Assembly: GCA_002483085.1 (NCBI GenBank)
Contig: DLHF01000013.1
Coordinates: forward strand, 173,275-237,274
Reading direction: 5' to 3'
Length of the DNA stretch: 64,000 bases
DNA from: Ignavibacteria bacterium UBA7675
GTDB taxonomy: Bacteria > Bacteroidota > Ignavibacteria > Kapaibacteriales > UB7675
This document shows, in pieces, positions 26,598 through 34,896 of the stretch (position 1 is the first letter of the stretch; each line of letters begins with the position of its first letter). A program made the position numbers and the translations under genes. The notes beneath the pieces are model-generated. The model did no database searches, had not been told where the DNA came from, and saw nothing but the letters and a program-made list of their open reading frames with translations.

Positions 26598-27929
26598 CTA
26601 TGCGTTCCGGGTTCCCGTCTCCGGCTTTTGTTTTGCTTTTTTTCTGTAGGGGATCGGGCTGTTGTGCGGGTCCACTTCGGGGTAGTTGAGCTCACTTGCT
26701 AATTGCTCTTCGAGCTCGGGCGTGAGAATGTGCTCGATACTTTCAGCCGAATCGTGCACGTGGTCGGGCGCAAGGTGCAAGTGCCGCGACAGGTACACTT
26801 CCCAGAGCCTGTGCAGCCGCGCCACTCTTTTTCCTCGTTCGATACCTTCGCTTGTAAGACACCATCCGCGATGGTGGTGCTCCACATATCCCTGGCGTCG
26901 TAGCCGTGCCAATCCCTGTTGCAACGTAAGAAGCTGCATGCGCCTGTGGCCGTGTATTTCCTCTGTGCTGTGCACAGTTGTGAACTCGCTTGCCGATTCA
27001 CCCATCTGATACAGTGCTTTTAGGATGTTTTCATCAGTGATCTGTGTGCGGTTGCGCTTGTATCGTACAGCCTGTGCTACCACGCCCCGGCGCGGCGCAA
27101 AGAGCACCGATAGAAGAAATACTACTGATGTTACGACGACAATCCAAGGGCCTGTAGGCATCGACGGTGCTGCCGTGGAAATGTACGCACCGGTAACTCC
27201 TGCCATCATACCAAACAAACCCGCCAGCACAACCATTATGCCGAGCCGTTCGGTCCAGTAGCGTGCAGCCGCAGCAGGCGTGATAAGCAACGCTGCCATC
27301 AGCACTACGCCCACAGCTTGAATACCCACAACAACAGCGAGCACGGTCATTGTGGAGAGCAGGAGGTCGAGCAGCGGCACGCGCAAGCCGATTACTCGCG
27401 CAAAATCTCGGTCGAACGACAAAAGGAAAAATTCTTTGAAAAACAACGCGACTATGGCGATGAGCAAGGCTGCTACGCCGCCGAATATCATCACATCGTC
27501 CAACAGCATGGAGGCAGCTTTGCCAAAGAGAAATTTGTCTAATCCCGATTGCGCTGCCGAACCAGTTTGCTGGATAGCTGTAAGCATCAGGATACCTGCC
27601 CCAAAGAAAACCGACAGTACAATGCCAATAGCCGAGTCCTCCTTTACACGTGTCTTGCGCGTAATGAAGTCTATGACAACCAACGACAGCCAGCCGCTGA
27701 TAAACGCCCCTATGAGCAGGGCAAGAGGGTGCTTGGTTTGGGTAACGAGGAAGGCACCACATACTCCCGGTAGCACCGAATGAGCTACAGCATCGCCTAC
27801 TAATGAACGCTTGCGGAGTACGGTAAACGCGCCTACTACTGCTGCTGCACAGCCGAGCAGCACCGAGCCAAATACGACATAGCGCACATTGGGATTGGAG
27901 AGCATAAGTGCATCGAGTATGGTATCCAT
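26598..27929 (-). CDS. Metal ABC permease fused to a C-terminal DtxR/MntR-like domain
   Basis: 443 residues. Residues 1-290 are a TroC/ZnuB-type permease with LVGDAVAHSVLPGVCGAFLV and AVGVVLMAALLITPAAAARY. After the last membrane helix the chain continues with about 150 soluble residues: ITDENILKALYQMGE and LARLRRQGYVEHHHRGWCLT form a winged helix, and LWEVYLSRHLHLAPDHVHDSAESIEHIL resembles the DtxR dimer/metal-binding domain with HxxExIEH ligands. Metal sensing by the transporter itself is inferred. The fusion type occurs in other bacteria. It sits between the ATPase gene and the second permease. Confidence 0.9.
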   Translation of the reverse strand: MDTILDALMLSNPNVRYVVFGSVLLGCAAAVVGAFTVLRKRSLVGDAVAHSVLPGVCGAFLVTQTKHPLALLIGAFISGWLSLVVIDFITRKTRVKEDSAIGIVLSVFFGAGILMLTAIQQTGSAAQSGLDKFLFGKAASMLLDDVMIFGGVAALLIAIVALFFKEFFLLSFDRDFARVIGLRVPLLDLLLSTMTVLAVVVGIQAVGVVLMAALLITPAAAARYWTERLGIMVVLAGLFGMMAGVTGAYISTAAPSMPTGPWIVVVTSVVFLLSVLFAPRRGVVAQAVRYKRNRTQITDENILKALYQMGESASEFTTVHSTEEIHGHRRMQLLTLQQGLARLRRQGYVEHHHRGWCLTSEGIERGKRVARLHRLWEVYLSRHLHLAPDHVHDSAESIEHILTPELEEQLASELNYPEVDPHNSPIPYRKKAKQKPETGTRNA

Positions 27930-27939
27930 GATGCTTCTC

Positions 27940-28734
27940 CTATCCCTTGCGCTCGCGCGCCGGAAACTGTTGTTTCTGAAGGAGTTCGCCCACTTGGGAA
28001 AGCACGTTAAGCCTGCCTCCGTAGGCGCGTTCGAGCAGTTCTTGAGTAAAAATTTGGTCGGTAGGCCCAGAGGCTACAAGCCGCATGTTGAGCAGCACGA
28101 TCCAGTCGAAATAATCTGCGGCTGATTGCAGGTCGTGGTGGACAACGATCACGGTTTTGCCCGCCTGCTTCATCTCTGTCAGGAGCTGAATAACTGCGGC
28201 CTCGGTCGCTGCGTCGATGCCTGCAAATGGCTCGTCCATGAGGTATAAATCGGCGTCCTGCGCCAGAGCGCGAGCCAGAAACACTCGCTGTTGCTGTCCG
28301 CCGGAAAGCTGGGAAATCTGGCGTGCAGCAAATCCATCCATTCCCACTTTTTTCAGACAGTCCATTGCCATTTCGCGGTCGGCTGCACGCGGCCTGCGGA
28401 AAAGGCCAAGGCGTGCGTAGCGTCCCATGAGCGCAACGTCCAGCGCGCTGGCGGGGAAATCCCAATCGACGGATTCGCGCTGAGGCACATAACTTACACG
28501 GCGGCGCACGCGGTCGAGTGGTTCGCCGAACATCTGTGCATAGCCGCTATCGGCTGGCAGCAGTCCCATCACACTTTTTATCAGCGTGGATTTTCCGGCG
28601 CCGTTTGGGCCAATAATGCCGGCCAGAGTGCCCTGCGGCACGGTGAGGTCAATATCCCACAGCACCGGCTTTCGATGGTAGCTCACTGTAAGATTGTGGA
28701 TCTCCAGTGCCGGATTCTCAACATGAATAATCAT
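27940..28734 (-). CDS. Metal ABC transporter ATP-binding protein (ZnuC/MntA type)
   Basis: 264 residues from the ATG at 28734 (MIIHVENPALEIHNLTV); a farther ATG at 28791 would overlap the binding-protein gene. Walker A GPNGAGKSTLI, Q-loop YVPQRESVDWDFP (the family's WxFP signature), LSGGQQQRVFLARAL, Walker B LYLMDEPFAG and the switch His in VVHHDL. It energises uptake of Mn, Zn or Fe with the two permeases downstream. Thirty-seven bases separate it from the binding protein. Confidence 0.93.
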   Translation of the reverse strand: MIIHVENPALEIHNLTVSYHRKPVLWDIDLTVPQGTLAGIIGPNGAGKSTLIKSVMGLLPADSGYAQMFGEPLDRVRRRVSYVPQRESVDWDFPASALDVALMGRYARLGLFRRPRAADREMAMDCLKKVGMDGFAARQISQLSGGQQQRVFLARALAQDADLYLMDEPFAGIDAATEAAVIQLLTEMKQAGKTVIVVHHDLQSAADYFDWIVLLNMRLVASGPTDQIFTQELLERAYGGRLNVLSQVGELLQKQQFPARERKG

Positions 28735-28771
28735 AGCTTGCAGTTTCCCGTTTTCATTATGCCCAAGAGTG

Positions 28772-29713
28772 CTATCTGAGAGCGTGTACAATAGTTTTTA
28801 CATTGGCGCGCACCATGCCGATATAGTTGCCTTCAGGCGTTTCTGCGCCGCCCATAGCATCAGAAAAGAGCTGCCCGCCGATTTGCACGTTGTGTCCGCG
28901 CTCGCGGCAGCCTACCGCGACTGCCTCAATAGAGCGCCTGGGCACAGAAGATTCGACAAATACTGCCTTGATTTTCCTCTTTACAATGTCGTCGACCAAC
29001 CGCGTAATATCGCGCGGACCGTATTCCGACATCGTGGAAATGCCCTGAAGGCCCTCTACGGTGATGTGATACGCCGATCCGAAATATCCAAAGGCATCAT
29101 GTGCGGTAATAAGCACGCGGTGTTCGGCGGGAATGGATGCTATCTCGTTGTACACCCAGGAGTGCAGGGAGTCCAGCTCTGTGAGATATCGGATAGAGTT
29201 CGCTTGGTAGTAGTTCCGGTTCAGGAGGTCGAGCGCGCGTAGCGTATCTGAAATCTGCATTACTGCCTGCTGCCACAACTGGACATCGAACCAGATGTGC
29301 GGATCGTGGACGCCAGTACTCATGCTGTGTAGAAGCGACTCCGGAATGCGTTTGCTTACTGCTACAACGGGCTTGCGACGCGCGAGCTTTTCCAGGACAT
29401 CGCCCATTTTACCTTCGAGGTGCAGCCCATTGTAAAAAATAATATCGGCGCGGTTGAGCTGTTCCAGATCACCTTGGGTAGCCTTGTACAAATGGGGATC
29501 GACGCCCGGCCCCATGAGTGCGACGACATCGGCTGAATCACCGACGATATTGTGCACGGCATCGGCGATCATGCCAGTTGTAGCAACAATGTAGAGACGG
29601 GCGGGCGGCATCTTAAATTCGCCCTTGTGATTGTTGTCTCCCGAGCCGCAGGAGCTAAATACCAGAGTGCAAAGGAGCGCACAGAGCGGCGCTACAAAGA
29701 GCTTCATAGACAT
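28772..29713 (-). CDS. Metal-binding lipoprotein of the ABC importer (TroA/ZnuA/MntC family)
   Basis: 313 residues. Probable lipoprotein: hydrophobic signal then VFSSC with Cys22. Cluster A-I metal-binding layout: first His in GVDPHLYKATQGD, second in VHDPHIWFD, then an Asp/Glu in VFVESSVPRRS and the last Asp in GGQLFSDAMGG. There is no His-rich loop of the ZnuA type, so Mn or Fe is as likely as Zn. First gene of the operon; a promoter and a palindromic operator lie directly upstream. Start could also be the ATG at 29707. Confidence 0.92.
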   Translation of the reverse strand: MSMKLFVAPLCALLCTLVFSSCGSGDNNHKGEFKMPPARLYIVATTGMIADAVHNIVGDSADVVALMGPGVDPHLYKATQGDLEQLNRADIIFYNGLHLEGKMGDVLEKLARRKPVVAVSKRIPESLLHSMSTGVHDPHIWFDVQLWQQAVMQISDTLRALDLLNRNYYQANSIRYLTELDSLHSWVYNEIASIPAEHRVLITAHDAFGYFGSAYHITVEGLQGISTMSEYGPRDITRLVDDIVKRKIKAVFVESSVPRRSIEAVAVGCRERGHNVQIGGQLFSDAMGGAETPEGNYIGMVRANVKTIVHALR

Positions 29714-29759
29714 ATTGTTCTTGATTATGTGATCGTATTGTTATCAGTTGGTAACGAAG

Positions 29760-29789
29760 CAAATATAGAGATTGTTTAGGGAAGTCAAA
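29760..29789 (-). promoter_or_regulatory. Bacteroidota-type promoter of the metal-uptake operon
   Basis: On the minus strand TTTG (29789-29786), 18 bases, then TATATTTG (29767-29760), a full match to the -33/-7 consensus. The leader to the ATG would be about 40 bases. The -33 lies inside an ATTGTTT...AAACAAT inverted repeat (29771-29794). Confidence 0.75.
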
Positions 29790-29796
29790 ACAATTT

Positions 29797-29812
29797 TTTA
29801 GACGTGTCTAAA
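29797..29812. promoter_or_regulatory. Palindromic operator, DtxR/MntR-like
   Basis: Perfect arms TTTAGAC and GTCTAAA around GT, eight bases upstream of the -33 box of the metal importer. The size and AT/GAC make-up resemble binding sites of metal-dependent DtxR-family repressors. A DtxR-like domain is encoded in the operon itself but tethered to a permease, so a separate regulator may bind here. Confidence 0.6.
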
Positions 29813-30110
29813 TTTTCTGCCGCAAAAAAATTTACAAAGCGAGGAAGGCTACAGTATTTCTCGCAGTGATTCGCTAACTTTGCACCTGTACATTTGGTTG
29901 CACCAGAAGAGAGTATATTGGCCACAGCAACAGAAGGCGACAGAAGCCGGAGCAGCGGCGTGGCGGCTGTGCGAGCGGTGACGGAGGCAGAAGACTCCAC
30001 GAAGCCGCCCGCGCCCAGCATTTCTGAAAAGCAGCGCTATGCACACAACTTGCCGATGTGTTTCGGCGAGGAAACTGACAGGGTAGTTCATCATTATTGA
30101 TTGCAGAAAT
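29813..30110. other. Intergenic region before dinG
   Basis: Contains TAACTTTG at 29875-29882 on the plus strand, a candidate -7 element without a clear TTTG partner, and at 29920-30000 GC-rich sequence (GTGCGAGCGGTGACGG) that is a weak inverted match to the interspersed repeat. A 68-codon frame with a TTG start (29894-30100) is not supported by any protein feature. Confidence 0.4.
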
Positions 30111-32996
30111 ATGCCACGATTACACGCTCTCGGAGAATTTATCGCTCTTGATTTTGAAACGACGGGTCTGATTCCGGGCGAAGATGAAGTTATAGATATT
30201 GGTGCTGTGCACGTGCGCAATGGCGAGGAGGTAGCGCGATTTGAGACACTTGTAGACCCCGGGCGCGAGCTTTCGCAAGAGATAAGCCAGCTTACTGGTA
30301 TTACGAATCAACAACTTAGCAGTGCTCCACGCATCGACGCCGTGCGCAACGACTTCCGCGCTTTTCTCGGAAACCTACCTGTGATGGCACACAATGCCCG
30401 TTTTGAATATGCGTTTCTGCAACAGATATTTGGCACGGCCTACACACCGCAGATGCTCGACACCTATCAGGTGCTTACGCTCATGTACCCGCTTGCGCCC
30501 AGCCACAGCTTGGAATACTACATTCGCACATTTGGCCTGCGCTCGCACGAATTGCATCGCGGACTGCAAGACGCTATCGACATGCTGGAAATCATTCGCA
30601 TCGCCGACAGCAATCTCGACAGCCAGGATTTTGCGCCATTGTGCGGCATTGTAGAGAGCAGGCTTGTACAGGCTTTTTCGCAGGATGCGCGCAAAGAATG
30701 GTCGTGGCTGCCATTTTTTACTGATCGCCATCTTACCGCGCCGCCGTCGCGCCGCAACTTCCGGGATGTGTACGCCGAGAGCGTGCGCGCCGACCTGCAA
30801 TGGAATTTGCGCGAAGCACCTTTGCGGCTGGCCGAGCCAGCGTTCTTTGCTGAAGAATACCCGCACTACCAAATCCGCGAACCACAGAGAATCATGGCCG
30901 AACACGCAGCCGATATACTGACTGATGGCGGTGTGTATGTGGTAGAAGCAGGCACGGGCACGGGCAAAACACTTGCCTACAGTACGGCTGTGCTCGCTAC
31001 GCTTGCCGCCGACAATGGCAGTCCGGTTGTGGTATCCACGCACACAAAGGCATTGCAGAACCAGTTCCTCGAACGCGAAATACCGGCGCTGAAGCGGCTG
31101 TTTGGTCTGCCAGAACTGCACGCTGTATCGCTCAAGGGGATGAATAATTATGTGTGTGTGCGGAAGCTCCTTGAGCTCATGCCCGCCAGCGACAACTTGT
31201 TTGACGAGGGTTTGACACTTGCCGACCGTTTTGCGGCTGCATTCCTTGAGCACTGGATGTACCGTACCAAAGAAGGAGAGCTCGAAGAGTTTCCGCGTCC
31301 ATTGCTCGAACTTCCGCTTATCGATAATGTGCGTACACAGGCTCGTGCCGACTTCCGCGACTGCACGCGGCGCGAATGCCCGTATTACCACAATTGTTTT
31401 TACTTCAAGAAGGAGTGGGAAGCCGAAAGCGCCCATATTCTCGCTGTTAACCACTCGCTGTTGCTGTCGTATCCGCGTACTTACCCGCAGTTTGATCGCC
31501 TTGTAGTGGACGAGGCCGATGAATTGTACAACGAAGCTCGCGACGCCTTCAGCAGCTCGGTGTCCTATGCTGGTGCCCGCGAAGCAATCGACCACTTGGC
31601 TGGCACTCACGGCCTTTTGCCGCGAGTGTTAGTCACTATGCGCCGTGTGGTAGAGTACATGCCCGGCGAGCGGCATCCCATACCCGAGCCAGACGCTCCG
31701 CAGCGCATAGCGTATAGATGGAACGACGTACTCGACCGCTTGGATGCCGAAATGCGCTTGCTCAACTCGGGAGAACTCTTTACGCTTCAGATTGAAATTA
31801 CCGACCAGCGTGTGTCGCCCGCAGTGCGCGAGCGCCTGCTGGACGATATTGGCGATTTGCTTGTGCTGTGTGCAGAATTCCAGGAACTGTGCACGGCCAC
31901 GCTCAATGCGGCTGAATCGGCGAAGCTCAACGACGACGCGCTGCCCGACCTGCGTGAGCTGCGCATGCGCATGGACGATATAACAGCAATGGAGCAGTCG
32001 CTTCGCCTGTTCTCTGAGCAGAATGTACGCTCCTATGCGCTGTATTTCCAGATTGAGAAAGAACACTGGGCTATTGTGGTTGCACCCTACGACATTGGAT
32101 CGCTGTTCGCTTCGCGCATACTCGGCGATCTGAAAGGAGCTATCTTTACTTCGGCGACGATTTCCTCCACGCCGGATATGAGCGATTTTGTGGACAGCCT
32201 CGGTTTAGATAAAACTGATAAACCCGTATCGACAAATAGATTTACCTCGCCGTTCGACTACCGGCAGAACTCGCAAGTGGTGTTTCTCAAAGGTATGCCA
32301 AAGCACACGAGCGACCAGTTCCCCGACAAAGCCGCGCAGTTCATAGCCGACGTAGCACAGAAAATTGGTGGCCGCACATTAGTGCTGTTTACCAGCAAGG
32401 ACAGGCTGAAACGCACGCACGAGCTGCTCATGCCCAAGGTGCGGGAATTTGGTATAGAAGTGATAAGCCACGGCATTACCAACTACTCCATGACGCGCTG
32501 CATCGACCAGTTCCGCTATAGCGACCGAGGTATCCTGATGGGCGCACGCGGTATGTGGAAAGGCGTGGATATTCCCGGCGACGCGCTGCAATGTGTGATT
32601 ATCGAAAAAATGCCGTATGCCGTGCCCAATCCGTACACTCGCGGCCTGCAAGGTGCACTTATCGAGCAGTATCGCAATAATGCGCTCGATCGCGGAGAAT
32701 ACGCCGAGGACAACCGCCTTTCGGCAATGGCGTGGAATGTTGTGGACAAACCGCTTATGTTCCAAGCGTTCCGGCAGATGTTCGGCAGGCTGATTCGCAC
32801 CGAAACCGACAAGGGCGTCATGGTCGTGCTCGACCCGCAATTGCAGGGCACCGGACTTTCTCCGCGCCACCGCGAGCTGATGGGGCTGTTGCCCGATGTG
32901 CCGTATAGCGTCAATTTTCCCAACCACGCGCTCGACGCGTTTGATTTCCTTTTGCCCGATCCATTCGAAGAAATGAAAAAGGGGAAAGGGAAATAG
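30111..32996 (+). CDS. dinG: DinG-type Fe-S helicase with N-terminal DnaQ-like exonuclease
   Basis: 961 residues. Residues 8-175 are a DEDDh 3'-5' exonuclease: LDFETTGLIPGEDEVIDIGA, VMAHNARFEYAF and HELHRGLQDAIDML. The XPD/DinG helicase begins at about 260 with Walker A EAGTGTGKTL (about 280); cysteines in NYVCVRK and DCTRRECPYYHNC fit a 4Fe-4S cluster; VVDEADEL is motif II (about 465); FTSATISS and the C-terminal QMFGRLIRTETDKG (motif VI) close it. Such fusions occur in Firmicutes and other groups and act in DNA repair and removal of R-loops or abnormal ends. The next gene starts one base after its stop. Confidence 0.93.
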   Translation: MPRLHALGEFIALDFETTGLIPGEDEVIDIGAVHVRNGEEVARFETLVDPGRELSQEISQLTGITNQQLSSAPRIDAVRNDFRAFLGNLPVMAHNARFEYAFLQQIFGTAYTPQMLDTYQVLTLMYPLAPSHSLEYYIRTFGLRSHELHRGLQDAIDMLEIIRIADSNLDSQDFAPLCGIVESRLVQAFSQDARKEWSWLPFFTDRHLTAPPSRRNFRDVYAESVRADLQWNLREAPLRLAEPAFFAEEYPHYQIREPQRIMAEHAADILTDGGVYVVEAGTGTGKTLAYSTAVLATLAADNGSPVVVSTHTKALQNQFLEREIPALKRLFGLPELHAVSLKGMNNYVCVRKLLELMPASDNLFDEGLTLADRFAAAFLEHWMYRTKEGELEEFPRPLLELPLIDNVRTQARADFRDCTRRECPYYHNCFYFKKEWEAESAHILAVNHSLLLSYPRTYPQFDRLVVDEADELYNEARDAFSSSVSYAGAREAIDHLAGTHGLLPRVLVTMRRVVEYMPGERHPIPEPDAPQRIAYRWNDVLDRLDAEMRLLNSGELFTLQIEITDQRVSPAVRERLLDDIGDLLVLCAEFQELCTATLNAAESAKLNDDALPDLRELRMRMDDITAMEQSLRLFSEQNVRSYALYFQIEKEHWAIVVAPYDIGSLFASRILGDLKGAIFTSATISSTPDMSDFVDSLGLDKTDKPVSTNRFTSPFDYRQNSQVVFLKGMPKHTSDQFPDKAAQFIADVAQKIGGRTLVLFTSKDRLKRTHELLMPKVREFGIEVISHGITNYSMTRCIDQFRYSDRGILMGARGMWKGVDIPGDALQCVIIEKMPYAVPNPYTRGLQGALIEQYRNNALDRGEYAEDNRLSAMAWNVVDKPLMFQAFRQMFGRLIRTETDKGVMVVLDPQLQGTGLSPRHRELMGLLPDVPYSVNFPNHALDAFDFLLPDPFEEMKKGKGK

Positions 32997-32997
32997 C

Positions 32998-33411
32998 GTG
33001 AAAACCCCATCGCATACCTATCCAGCCGTGCAATTTCGCTTTGCACGGCCAACCGACAAGATTGAGAAGATCGTGGAGTTCTATACACGAGGATTACAAC
33101 TGCGTGTGCTCTCTGAATTCCGCGATCATGCTGGCTATCGCGGCGTGATGATAGGCTTGCCAGACTCGACATACCACTTGGAATTTACACAGGACGACAG
33201 GCTGACGCCGTGCCCTGCGCCTACAAAGGATAATCTCTTGGTGCTGTATTTTGCATCGGTGGAAGAGTACAACCGGATACATTCTTGTTTACTCACTCTT
33301 GGATGCGAACCTGTCGAGCCAGAAAACCCATACTGGAGCGGGAAAAGCCTGACATTTGAAGACCCGGACGGCTGGAGAATTGTACTTTTTAATGGAGTGT
33401 ATGCGCCATAA
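32998..33411 (+). CDS. VOC superfamily protein (glyoxalase/bleomycin-resistance fold, YycE-like)
   Basis: 137 residues. Two beta-alpha-beta-beta-beta halves are visible: VQFRFARPTDKIEKIVEFYT...GVMIGLPDSTYHLEFTQ and LVLYFASVEEYNRIHSCL...SLTFEDPDGWRIVLFN. The last carries the EDPDGxxI motif with a likely metal-binding Glu. Start is GTG at 32998, overlapping nothing and preceded by the purine-rich end of dinG. Substrate unknown. Confidence 0.85.
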   Translation: MKTPSHTYPAVQFRFARPTDKIEKIVEFYTRGLQLRVLSEFRDHAGYRGVMIGLPDSTYHLEFTQDDRLTPCPAPTKDNLLVLYFASVEEYNRIHSCLLTLGCEPVEPENPYWSGKSLTFEDPDGWRIVLFNGVYAP

Positions 33412-33758
33412 TCTCCACTTGTCTTGCTTTGAATCTGTTACAACGCGCGGCAAACTTTGTACCAGTTCGTGAGAGTGAAGAATAAGTAAAATGAGGTGTG
33501 TGAGTTCTTTGTTAATATATCGCCGTTATTGCATACGGTGAAAGTATCAAAAACTGAGCAAATAATCCACTATAGTATTGCAGAGTTAAAGAATATTTGC
33601 GATGCAGGAGTGTTGTAGCCATTTGTTGGTTGTTGGCGCTCATCTTGTTGCTAATCAACGCTTTACCGCTGGTGCTTGTAGAGGGAAGAGGGCGTATCTT
33701 TGTTCGTGGTGAACTTATCCCGGTGTTGCTGCCTATACTCGCGATATCGCGCATGAGT
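33412..33758. other. 347-base gap between convergent genes
   Basis: AT-rich sequence with no convincing gene. A plus-strand frame at 33597-33887 has a hydrophobic start but runs through the terminator and into the next gene on the other strand, so I do not call it. Confidence 0.4.
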
Positions 33759-33803
33759 AAAAAACGACACGGCCAGAAGGCGGTTTGCATTCTGGGCCGT
33801 GTG
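33759..33803 (-). terminator. Rho-independent terminator of the 38.2-33.8 kb minus-strand locus
   Basis: ACACGGCC (33768-33775) pairs with GGCCGTGT (33795-33802), extended by AGAA/TTCT; on the minus strand a T6 run (complement of 33759-33764) follows the hairpin. It lies 22 bases after the stop at 33825. Confidence 0.8.
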
Positions 33804-33824
33804 AGTAAAAATGCGAAGATGCCG

Positions 33825-34676
33825 TCAGGAAGCGAGCCAGTAGTCACAGCTTCCTGTGCCGACATAGCCAGCGTAGTCCTGGCCTAGCCAAGTTGCCGTG
33901 CACCGCGATGTGACGCCATTGGGAGTGGGGCTAGCAATTCCCCATTCGTATTCGTCCACATAATCATCGTTTGTGTCGTGATCCGAGTCGCGCTTGGCAA
34001 CGCCGCACACACGGCCATACACCCAGAATCCGTAGTTGCTCTGGATTTCGGCGCGTTTAAAATCGCCATGCCATGTTTCAATCTCCGTTCCCATTTTCCA
34101 ACCTATCAGGTAGTTCTTCATAAAGGAACGGAAGCGCATTTTGGCGTTGCCCTTATAGAAGGTAAGTGTTGATCTGTTTTGTGAAGCGAGTATTGTATGG
34201 TCGGTATGTGCTTCCACTATTGCAATATCTGCAATTCCTGCCGACGCCATACCAAGGACATGTTCGAGTTCGCCGGGCTTTGGAGTAAGGTCGATGCCGT
34301 GAATACCGCCGCCACGACTGCCGGGGTTGGCAAGCTCAAGAGCGTGTAGATCGTGGCGCACATTGCCTATCGTAAGCAATCCCTGTTCATCGGTTATGAT
34401 GTCCAATACCGGGTCGCCAAATGTAAAAATCCGGTTTCCCTTCTTATCGACTCTGTCGTATTTTCCCTGTCGCTTTATCGAAAAACGGTGCCCGCAATCG
34501 TCTTTTTGCACCGGAAATATCTCCGCCAGATACGATAGGAAATCCTCTTGGTCTTTAAATATGTGCCGTCCCATCCGCATTATTCCACCTTTCGGCGGAA
34601 AGTTCACCTCCAACTTGCTGGCGTGTACCGGCTGAAGCACGGCGTTAGACTCAATTGCTAACTCGTTCTTTTTCAT
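33825..34676 (-). CDS. Uncharacterised protein, last gene of the PAD-like locus
   Basis: 283 residues, no signal peptide or membrane helix. The start at 34676 (MKKNELAIES) has AAAAAGGG upstream; a farther ATG at 34805 would translate the interspersed repeat. The middle is Gly/His-rich (GSRGGGIHGIDLTPKPGELE, DIAIVEAHTDHTI) and the C-terminal third is aromatic- and Asp-rich with tandem Asp (DSDHDTNDDYVDEYEW) and a Cys near the end (TGSCDYW). I do not recognise a family. It could be a DNA- or sugar-related enzyme or a secreted effector, but there is no direct evidence. Confidence 0.75.
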   Translation of the reverse strand: MKKNELAIESNAVLQPVHASKLEVNFPPKGGIMRMGRHIFKDQEDFLSYLAEIFPVQKDDCGHRFSIKRQGKYDRVDKKGNRIFTFGDPVLDIITDEQGLLTIGNVRHDLHALELANPGSRGGGIHGIDLTPKPGELEHVLGMASAGIADIAIVEAHTDHTILASQNRSTLTFYKGNAKMRFRSFMKNYLIGWKMGTEIETWHGDFKRAEIQSNYGFWVYGRVCGVAKRDSDHDTNDDYVDEYEWGIASPTPNGVTSRCTATWLGQDYAGYVGTGSCDYWLAS

Positions 34677-34741
34677 GTAAATAACCCTTTTTGTGAAAGA
34701 AAATAAAGAGAAGGCATGCTCTGTGCTATTGAGGCGAAGCT

Positions 34742-34896
34742 GATTGGCACCGGCGTCTTCGCCCTGCCGCTTGGTCGCTGTCACCGGTCGCACTCGTCCA
34801 CGCATCGTTCTTACGATAAAACTGCTGCGACAAAGCCCGGCCAGCCACGCGGCATGCTTGCGCGCGGTGCAGAGACCGGAGGTTTGTACGAAGACC
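34742..34896 (+). repeat. Long copy of the GC-rich interspersed repeat
   Basis: Holds TGGCACCGGCGTCTTCG (34744 on), TCGCTGTCACCGGTCGCAC (34775-34793), and the core CCACGCGGCATG...GCGCGGTGCAGAGACC (34845-34877), in the same order and spacing class as 9575-9790. It sits between two genes of the unknown locus. Confidence 0.7.

Noticed and set aside
29894..30100. 68-codon frame with TTG start before dinG
   Set aside because: Lies over GC-rich repeat-like sequence, no ribosome site, no family.
30375..31610. 411-codon open frame on the minus strand inside dinG
   Set aside because: Antisense to conserved helicase motifs and without protein-like features.
33597..33887. 96-codon plus-strand frame with hydrophobic start
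   Set aside because: Crosses a terminator and the end of a gene on the other strand.
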